A stretch of DNA of 64,000 nucleotides from Gonatopus flavifemur. Its lineage: Eukaryota > Arthropoda > Insecta > Hymenoptera > Dryinidae. The stretch is from the NCBI GenBank assembly GCA_018340375.1, contig JAFFJZ010000046.1, forward strand, positions 434,001 through 498,000, read 5' to 3'. Below, piece after piece: positions 56,064 to 64,000 of this stretch (the stretch's first letter is position 1; the number at the start of each line of letters is the position of its first letter). Below the pieces are notes generated by a model. That model worked only from the letters and a program-made list of their open reading frames with translations, was not told where the DNA came from and did not search any database. The position numbers were made by a program, and so were the translations under genes.

Positions 56064-56343
56064 GAACAATACAATCGAATATAGCGATACACAGTATTCC
56101 TTAGCGAAGAGAAGCCATATAATACATAGCAAGAAAGCAGCTTTCAGCACACACGTAACTATCTATCATCTCATCGAAACGCTTCGCAACGACTATTTCT
56201 GTTCTGTGATTCCCGAACTGGAGTCGATCGCACGAGTCATAAACCCTCACACACATACTCAAAAGTATCAGCGCACATGACGATACGAACGTATCTTGCT
56301 TTGAGTTTAGATTCCAGCGCGTTCAAATTCACCATTTCTACAA
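56064..56343 (-). repeat. BEL/Pao LTR 3, part 2
   Basis: GAACAATACAATCGAATATA to GCGTTCAAATTCACCATTTC, matching LTR 1 from 47255 on with more differences. It ends at CTACAACATTACC, as LTR 1 does (CCACAACATTACC), suggesting a polypurine-tract remnant follows and that this was also a 3' LTR. Confidence 0.7.
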
Positions 56344-58099
56344 CATTACCAAAGTTATTTGATTCAACCAATTGGATTCCACACATGTTTCGCTATCAAT
56401 GTTTTGGATTCGCGTTTCCTAATTGAATGAATCTGTGCTTCACTCTCTCTTAAATTCAACACCTTATGTATATTGGATTCAAAGGAACCGTATATTGGAA
56501 TTATATACCACTTTTCACAAAAATTGCGCCAAGTCAATTCGTTCATTCCCTTTTTTTCCCGTCATCGATTCCTATTCAACACAATTCATGGAGCGGGAAC
56601 GGGTGTTCCGACACTCGCACGATGGTGGTAATCCACGAGGGTGTCGGTCTTGCCGCTCGAACACACGTCTTTTAGGATGATATCAAAGTTCTTTCGACTA
56701 GTTCTTGCGTTTTGATGATCCACTGATTTTCAAAAGCAATTCAGAACAAATAAATTCATGAGGAATTACGGCGGGCTCGAATCAGAACCCAAATCTCGAT
56801 CTCGCCGTGTAACAAACTGGCAACGTGTGGTGGAATACCGTAAAAAATCGCAAAATTCCGAGTTTTCTTCCTGTGTATGAAACTCGAAATGCGATTTCTC
56901 CACTCCTCTCCAAGTGAAAATGTCCCTAAAATTCATCTTTGACTTCTTACTACACGAACTATCGAATTGTGCAACATGGATGATACGTCATTCCGATGTC
57001 TATTGAAATATCATTTTGATACGGGTTTTCATATCAAATTTACATACATATGATTCTTTGTGACATTTGGACATTGGTGGCTCCAATGTGAAGTCATGTG
57101 GAAGTCCAGATAGATCATGTAACCTGCTCAAAAGGAATTCATCATGCATTCACATCTGAATTCATTAAGCATAAATAAATCACACAACAGAACAAACATC
57201 CTGAACTTCCTCATAATCCAATAAACTCCTGTAATTGGATATCAAGTCTTTCACAAATTTCATATCGAAAGGGACAGAGGTCACAGAGTTGTTCCTCATC
57301 GTTGCCCATAATGGACTATCCACAACCGATAAAATCGATTAGCTGTTCCATACATGGAAGATCGTGTATATGAATGCATTTTGACAGACAATACTCACAT
57401 ATTTGGAGTTGATGAAGAAAAATTTTACTCCATCATCCACGAACAATTCATGAATTTTCACACACTTCTCTTCTGTAGAGTTACATCTCTTTGTTGTATA
57501 CAGAACTGTTACCTTAAAATTATCCGATATGTCATCCATCCTCACATATTGTATGTTTCTTACACTGAAATGAGATAGCAACTGATTATTACATGCGTAA
57601 TTCACTTCACTTAGCACTCTCAAAATCTCGTACACGCGCCTATCCAATCAATTCATAATAGAAAATATACCACTGATTGTATCTCAGACATCACTTTCAT
57701 TCAAGGACTCTCACAAATTCAGAAGGACTCTGATTGAATTCTTGTTGATCGAAGTTCACGGTGTTCGTTATGAGTCACTTCGGACAGAACAGGATTAAAT
57801 TTTGTGCTTCCATAGGGATTCATATTCACTGTCATATTGAGTAGTCTTTACGAATACCTCATGCATTTTGTGTGTGTGTGTGTGTGTGTGTATTTCAAGG
57901 GCTCCCACATCTATTCATCAAGAGCTCTTGGAGGAGTCTCTTCACGTCCTATGTGTTCTTTTAAAATATTCCATCAATTCATAGGAGTGGATACCGTAGG
58001 TATTCTTCACTCTGAATTCTCTGCGAACTGGGGAGGGATCTGTGTGCTGCCTGGTTATACACGCCAAATGCACTGGGAGAAGAAAATAGTGGAATTCAC
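56344..58099. other. Unassigned stretch with a (GT)n microsatellite
   Basis: (GT)n at about 57869-57890. The minus frame 57339-57647 (102 codons) and others have no motif I know. Nothing else recognised. Confidence 0.5.
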
Positions 58100-58101
58100 T
58101 A

Positions 58102-59388
58102 TTGGGTATGGGAATAAGTTTCCGCTCTTTTTCAAGCAGAGTTGATTTTTATTCAAACAATGGATTATTACATGATGTTATTCAAAGTATGCATCATCGG
58201 GAGCGACTGCTTTTGCCCATCTTTCAGGCAGCATACGGATTCCTCGGAGAAAAAAGCAGGTTCTTTCGACTCGATCCATTCATTGGTCCATTTTTCGACA
58301 CTTCCGTGAGAAGTAAACCGCTCTACAGTAAGGGCTGATTGCATAGATTGAAATAGATCATAATCCGAAGGCGCAATGTCTGGGGAATACGGCGGGTGGG
58401 GCAAGATTTCCCAATTCACTCCTTCCGAATATTCTTCAACAGGTTGAGCAACATGTGGCCTAGCATTATCATGTAGGAAGATGAGTTTATCATGTCTACC
58501 GTCCCATTCCGGTCATTTTTCTTCCAGAACTCGATTCAAACGTATCAGCTGTAGTCTGTAACGATCGCCAGTGATTGTTTCTGACGGTTTAAGAAGTCCA
58601 TAATAAATGACACCTTTCTGATCCCACCAGATGCACAACATGATCTTTGAAGCGTGGATATTTGTTTCCGGTGTCGATGGACCTGGTACACCTGGCAGCC
58701 CTCAACTTTTTCGACGCTCAGGATTATGGTAATAGATCCATTTTCCATCGCCAGTGACAATACGATGCAGAAAACTCTTTCTTTTCTGCCGTTCAAGAAG
58801 CATCTCGCAAGTTATCAAACGTCTCTCAATATCTCTCTCCTTTAGTTAGTTGATGTGGCACCAAATTACCTGCTTTTCGGACCATTTCCATCTTGTACAA
58901 GCGTTCACCAACGGTGGACCAGTCAACACCAAAGTCTTCAGACAACTCATCTGGGGTTCGACATGCATCTTCATTCAATAATTGTTCCAGTTCTACATTT
59001 TCGAATTTTTCCGGGGCCCCCCGCGTTCTCTATCACTCACGTCAAAATCGCCACTTTGGAATCGTCGAAACCACTCTTTACAAGTTGTCTGAGACAAAGC
59101 GTGATCACCGTAAATATTGCACAGTACACGATACGTTCCAGCGGCACTCTTCTTCGAAATAAAATAATGGAGCATAACTTCCCTCAAATGTTGTTCTGTC
59201 GGGACAGACATTGTCATTTTTGACACCAGATAAAAATTGATGTTCACGCTTGTAACAAATGTCAACCACCGCAATCGACACCTCACATATGAACTTCCAA
59301 ATCACAAGTATAGCGCTTGGGTGAACTCAAAAATAGTATCAGCAGCAACACTCTTTCCAAGGGGGCAGAAACTTATTCCCATACCCAA
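58102..59388. mobile_element. mariner element, 1287 bp, TTGGGTATGGGAATAAG ends
   Basis: TTGGGTATGGGAATAAGTTT at the left and its inverse at the right, each next to TA. It carries one transposase gene on the minus strand. The terminal sequence differs from the mauritiana-like copy at 31945, so it is a separate mariner subfamily. Confidence 0.9.
58168..59217 (-). pseudogene. mariner transposase, second subfamily
   Basis: From the Met at 59217: HLREVMLHYFISKKSAAGTY and TTCKEWFRRFQSGDFDVSDR (paired helix-turn-helix). After a frameshift, IVTGDGKWIYYHNPERRKS (first D), IMLCIWWDQKGVIYYGLLKP, IFLHDNARPHVAQPVEEYS (second D) and PYSPDIAPSDYDLFQSMQSA (third D; 34 residues after the second). All three Asp codons survive. 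The frame is broken near 58993, 58700 and 58500, so it is inactive. Confidence 0.88.
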
Positions 59389-60660
59389 TATTTTTTTGCT
59401 ATTTTCCTGAGTTGTGAGAGGACTCAACTATGAAGAGTGATAGGAGTTGTCAGTTCAATAGATCATGAATGTTCGTGGAGAAATACCATATTTTCCCACC
59501 AAAGATTGATTGTGAAGTGAACTATTTGATCTTACCCATCGAGAAGGGGAAATTTTTACTATTCAAGGATGGTAGAAAGTTTCACTAAGAAATGAGTTCC
59601 AACTACCTCTATTTTCTTCACAAATTTTTTCATAATCTCCAACGATTTCGAATTAGTTACTTTCACTCCATGATCAGGTAAATATACTAATACATCAGTG
59701 ACTGTACCTAATGTATGTTCTACTGACCAAAATAGTGCGATTTACAATGGACTTTTCTCTCAGTGTGGTGCACACAATTCCATCATAGTCCTACGTGTAC
59801 ATTATGTACAATAGACATTGAAGGGTTCTTATATGTTAAAATGCTGATGGCAAAATTTTGAGTGGGACAAGGAGAATCAGATCTGTTAGAACTTTAGGAA
59901 AAGATCCACCCTCACGATTTGGGTCTTACGTGTGTAATTTTCCTACATGTGATTGCATGTGGAGAGTTGCACATGCGATATATCGAAACTTTTCGTCGTG
60001 GTTGCAGCGTACATGCGATGAGCTATTCGTTGATTCCAGCTCCATCCATCCATACGTTGCATCTCCCTTTTGACCTCTATGTTATGCTCTTACACAGCAC
60101 CTTTCTCTGTCACACACATGGAAGTACCATCGAACCAATTTAAAATCCTTTTCCTTCGAATGGTTATTTCAAGTTTTCCTCCGGGTGTATACAATCATTG
60201 GAATTGAATATACTAATCTTGTTAGCATATTCTAAATACGCGAAATTCCATGACGGCATCATATGACGGTGGATAATTGCATGACACCCTCTTCTTTCTT
60301 CTGTTCCTCTGTCTTCCACGCAGGCCAAAGTTGTGGAATGTCAGATTTCACTATTCCCAATTTTGTAGCATGGTTGTTGAACCGGATCGTTTTTCGAGGG
60401 ATAAAGTGTGGATTTCAGGTTTTTTTTCTTTTAATACTCGATTTTAATATTACATTTCGGAGCAGAATATATGAATTGTCGAATCAGATGGGGAGAGATG
60501 ATATTCACCAAAAACTTTCTCATCCTATTCCAGTTTTCTTACAAATTGATAAATTCGGAATTTAAATTGCAGACTTGAAACTAAACTCGAAATTGAGAGG
60601 GTAATCGAATCAAAATCCATAATTGGACTCGCTGGGGGATCCAAAATTTCGACAACTATT
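59389..60660. other. Unassigned stretch
   Basis: No gene recognised; the longest frames (59858-60073, 60263-60565, plus) have no known motif. Confidence 0.5.
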
Positions 60661-61289
60661 GCCATGGGCTGACGTCCTGTGGTTCTTGGGATGAAATTCC
60701 TGAGCGACCATCAGGAGGCCCACAGCATTCCAGGAGCAGTCTTCATTGAATGTTTTTTCCTATATTCGAATTTTTTTTGAATTCCATTGTTTGATAAATT
60801 GAATGGACTTCTCCGCTGCGTGTACAGTGAACCTGTCGATGCGTGCTGAACCAGACGTCATAGTACGCTTTGGCATCACCAGGCATACTCGTCACGGTCA
60901 GACCAGATAGGTTGTCAGACCTGCCACGCTGTCTCAGCTTGAGCTGTGAGATATCCGCTGAATGGTTCGACGTATGAGAAGCCTTTCTAGAAGAGCGGCA
61001 CCTCGCCACTCTTTTTCCTGGCGGAACCAACATACGCCTCAAGAATTGAGATGGGACGGTCATCCTGAGCTGTGCTCGTGAAGGGGAAGATCCATTCGAG
61101 GATGAAGGAATATCAAGTTTCACGAGCCGTTCTGGTTCGTGCAATGCTACACATACACTTCCGAAATGTCAAGGTCAAAACTCGTTGCTCGTACAGAAAG
61201 ATCACCAAAGGTTATATTCAATTTTGTTCCACTGTGTGCACGCGCCGACGAGTGTTTTCTGTCCACTATCTAGGAACCATTTCACCCAA
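60661..61289. other. Probable leader of the gypsy remnant
   Basis: GC content rises here and stays high through 62780, as in the retroelement downstream. No LTR or primer-binding site could be fixed. The minus frame 60743-61144 is Ser/Arg-rich and probably non-coding. Confidence 0.4.
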
Positions 61290-62785
61290 CATGGATACCG
61301 AAACCGGCCAAGATTTGGACCAATCGCTCGTGGGGGCCATTAGCTCCCTGACCGAGTATCTGGGTGTGCAATCGGCCCCCATGCACATTCCCTTCCACGA
61401 TGGGTGGAACCTTCCTCTGAGCAATTCCGTCCAAGATGTAGAGAATGGCCACTTCAAAATTCCCGCTGGATGCGAGCGCTCCTACGTCAAGAGCGGACTT
61501 GCAAAACTTACTGGTGATGTGCGTTTGAGTGTAGCTGGCCTGAAGCTCCAAGACGCGAACTCCTTGATGGAGCATTCAAAATCCGAGTTCGCTCCACATC
61601 AGGACTTTGATTATTTCCATTCGGACCTCAATAATTTACGGATGTGCCCCGACGAAACCGTGCCTAGATATTCAGCTTGAGCCAATCATTCAGTGCGCGG
61701 AGCATTGAATGCGCTGAAGGGCCTTGGCGGCGATCTCCCGGCCGCAGGCCGGATCAACGCCCCAGGTGTCCATGCGCAGAGGATCCTAGACACGACTGCT
61801 CTCAGATCCTGTCTGAACGGGCTCCCGCACGAACTAGAACCTCGCGCTACTCCTTGCCCTTGAGCCTCATGTCTAAGTGGACACGCATGCAATCCTTTGC
61901 ACCGCAGGAATCATGTCAGATGAATTTACGAAGTTGGGAACGGCCCGAGTCAATGTTTTCGACACGCCCGTGACCCCTCATTTCGTGAACTTCTCCCCGC
62001 CGTACGATGGAATCCTGGGTTTGAAATATTTGCGTCTTGAGGAGGCCAAAATTTCCTCCCACCACAACACGCTAGTGACTCAAAGTAGGTCCATTCGCCC
62101 TATCCTGTTCACGGGTTGCCATGACGAATCGGTTACCAAGGACGATGCCTTGGTTTGCTCAACCCAAGAGTTGGAAGGAACCGCTCTAGCACCTCAGAAC
62201 CAACTGTCAAGCAGGATTTCGATTATCGAAGCGAGAACGAGGCAGGTCGTCCCTGTCCCTTTGGAAGATTGTTCCTTGGTAGAGGGATACCTTCCCAAAG
62301 TAGACCTGGAAGATCATTTGTACCTGGGAAGCGCGGCCGTTCTGAATCACGGTGGCGTTTGCTACGTACTCGCTATAAACGCTAGTGAGAGAGACATGGA
62401 AATAGAGATTCCGCCCCAGGGAAAAATTCCTCACGATACCGTACGTCAAAATTCCGGCAGAACTCCTCCCCTGTCTCCCTCCGAGCGTGTCAAAAAAATC
62501 AAGGAGATGATCGGCGTTTCTCATCTTAGCCCTGAAGAACGCGACCATGTCCACAAAATTCTTGGAAAGCGTTCGGTACGTTTCCACCTGCCGGGTGATC
62601 CGCTCCCAGCCACATCGTACACTAAATACAACATCCCTACTACCGATCAGATGCCCATCCACATCCGCCAGTATAGGTACTCTCGTGTACGTGAGCAAGA
62701 GATCATAAACCGAGTCTCAAAACTCTAAGTCGATGGGGTGATTCAACCCTCGAGCTCGCCATATAATTCGCCCCTCTGGAACGTC
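61290..62785 (+). pseudogene. Ty3/gypsy gag-pol remnant (gag, protease part, RT start)
   Basis: 61290-61680 and a frameshifted continuation (61680-61870, with ALNALKGLGGDLPAAGR) look like a gag. 61877-62728 holds PPYDGILGLKYLRLEEAKIS, the conserved ILG segment of a retroviral-type protease whose DSGA active site is not visible, a linker, then LSPEERDHVHKIL, LPGDPLPATSYTKYNIPTTD, IHIRQYRYS and, after a stop at 62728, VIQPSSSPYNSPLWNV, the start of a Ty3/gypsy reverse transcriptase. Homology ends at about 62785. RT catalytic core, RNase H, integrase and any env are absent. Stops and frameshifts confirm an old copy. No LTRs found. Confidence 0.75.
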
Positions 62786-63190
62786 CATTCCGCTGGAACA
62801 GCCCAATGGACACAATCAGATATCAACTATATGGGAATTGTTCGCTTTTTTTTGCTAATTTTCTGCTATGATATCGAATTTCTCACTCCGATAGTTTTCG
62901 AGAAAACGAAGGTTTTGTCAGCGGAACAGTTCCGCTGGAACAACCATTGATATAAAGGGCATGAGATGGTGAAAGGGATGCATAGGAATTATTCGCTCCT
63001 CATTTCTCTGAGAATATGCTAGATTAATCTCATTTAGACTCAAGTATGAGGTATAACAAATATTCGTGAGAAAAATAAAATACTTGAACATTCGGACAGA
63101 GCGGAATCGTCATAGGAGGAGAGATTCCTTGGGGACTTTGGCATTGTAGATCATACGTGAGGGAAACATCTGAGCATGACTAATCACATG
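62786..63190. other. Unassigned stretch beginning at the gypsy breakpoint
   Basis: ATTCCGCTGGAACAGCCCAATGG (62787-62809) recurs in part as GTTCCGCTGGAACAACCATTG (62928-62948), roughly 140 bases on, and GCGGAACAGTTCCGC is self-complementary. This may be a small element inserted in, or deleting, the RT. No gene recognised. Confidence 0.45.
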
Positions 63191-63407
63191 CACTGTTAGA
63201 AAAATCTGTCTTGAACTTAACAATACTATTAAGGAGTTTTTTACATAAATATTTCATTAAATTTCATGTTTTCATATTGAATTTGATGATCGTTCTTAGA
63301 GGAAATATGAAATTTCATAAAAAATTCCGTATGAAATTTGATAAAATGTTCATGTAAAAAACTTCATAATATTATTGTTCAGTTCAAGACAGATTTTTTT
63401 AACAGTG
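63191..63407. mobile_element. 217-bp MITE with CACTGTTA ends
   Basis: CACTGTTAGAAAAATCTGTC and, inverted from 63407, CACTGTTAAAAAAATCTGTC, followed by TTGAACT(T/G)AACAATA and AAGTTTTTTACAT in both arms: about 60 bases of inverted repeat. AT-rich middle, no coding sequence. No clear target duplication. Confidence 0.8.
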
Positions 63408-64000
63408 TGATGAACAAGCATACCGTGTAGAATGGAACTGGGATTCGGAAGTATGAATGATGCTGGGAATCCATACTTATAGATTATTCACGAAATGTGA
63501 AATATTCGCTATTCTCTCGTCAAACTTTGGTTTCCTGGAATCAAGTTGTGTTTCTCCCATATACAGGGTTCAGAATGGTTGCAAAACAACCCCTACGACC
63601 AGGTGATAATGAGCGCGAAAATCCAGGATAGATTATGGCGGAGCAAAAAAATCGAATGTCTCTTAAAATGTGGAATATTCGCGGTTATGATGTTGAAACC
63701 TTGCTCTTCGGAGTCCAGATGCCGTTTCCCTGGTGAAAATGAAGCGTGCATTTGGAGCGTCGCATAGGAGTGTTATTACCGTCTCATGAGAGTGTATTAA
63801 GAGTCAATTGGCGCAGTTGAGCGTGAATTGAGCGTGAAGAAGAGCGTTCATGCACGCTGTACTCACGCTTATATTGAAGTAACCGTGCATTGAACGTATA
63901 TTGGCCAGAATCACGTTATTGGTACGCTGTTTGAACTTCATGTGCACGCCGTTTTTCCGCCAGGGTTTCGCCTCATAATTCATTCGGAACAGTTGTGGTA
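63408..64000. other. Unassigned stretch with GAGCGT/ACGCTC-type motifs
   Basis: From 63815 to 63945 GAGCGT or its complement (ACGCT, ACGTT-like variants) recurs about eight times. The plus frame 63546-63767 has no motif I know. Confidence 0.45.

Noticed and set aside
57339..57647. 102-codon minus frame as a gene
   Set aside because: No motif, AT-rich chance frame, no support from context.

Overview
This window looks like a gene-poor, repeat-dense stretch of an arthropod (most likely insect) nuclear genome. It is AT-rich and carries (GT)n, (GA)n and (GATAAC)n microsatellites. Nearly every interpretable reading frame belongs to a transposable element of a type common in arthropods: mauritiana-type and other DD34D mariners, Tc1/mariner elements with DD41D spacing, R1-clade LINEs, a BEL/Pao retrotransposon, a Ty3/gypsy fragment, piggyBac, PIF/Harbinger, a Mutator-type remnant and divergent hAT-like elements. 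I found no convincing host gene, rRNA, tRNA or CRISPR. The species cannot be named from the sequence.

Layout. 0-5.2 kb: a decayed transposase-like gene (DFSENY/HFKNK/CDGIG family) duplicated head-to-head; the right copy is split by a 2.1-kb element with ACACAGCAC/ATATTGC termini and by a 108-bp MITE. 5.2-6 kb: degenerate GCCATATTGG satellite. 6.7-8.3 kb: non-autonomous element with CACAGTG ends and a 5-bp target duplication (Transib-like) that has the same satellite inside it. 8.3-12.3 kb: two R1-clade LINE remnants with simple-repeat tails. 16-25 kb: two complete hAT-like elements with 8-bp target duplications and about 335-bp inverted repeats, each coding a roughly 700-780-codon transposase broken by one nonsense codon; between them lie four look-alike hairpins. 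25.7-36.4 kb: a Mutator-type remnant invaded by a DD41D element and by a 7.4-kb palindromic piggyBac element, itself invaded by a mariner. 36.4-37.7 kb: Harbinger gene split by a MITE. 38.5-39.4 kb: second Transib-like copy. 40.3-41.2 kb: dimeric satellite. 41.2-43.3 kb: second DD41D element. 44.2-46.5 kb: foldback element. 46.9-56.3 kb: BEL/Pao provirus lacking protease, RT and RNase H, then a further LTR split by a 5.4-kb TTAA-flanked element that carries a DUF7869-like gene. 58.1-59.4 kb: mariner. 61.3-62.8 kb: gypsy fragment. 63.2-63.4 kb: MITE.

The genes do not form a pathway; the window records nested insertions. Three themes stand out: large inverted duplications of whole transposase genes, one GCCAT-rich satellite shared by unrelated DNA transposons, and three transposon groups whose termini point to lineages that may be undescribed (hAT-like with CxxH/RW, CACAGTG-ended Transib-like, and the DUF7869 gene in a TTAA element). 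All comparisons are by eye; percentages and family trees were not computed.
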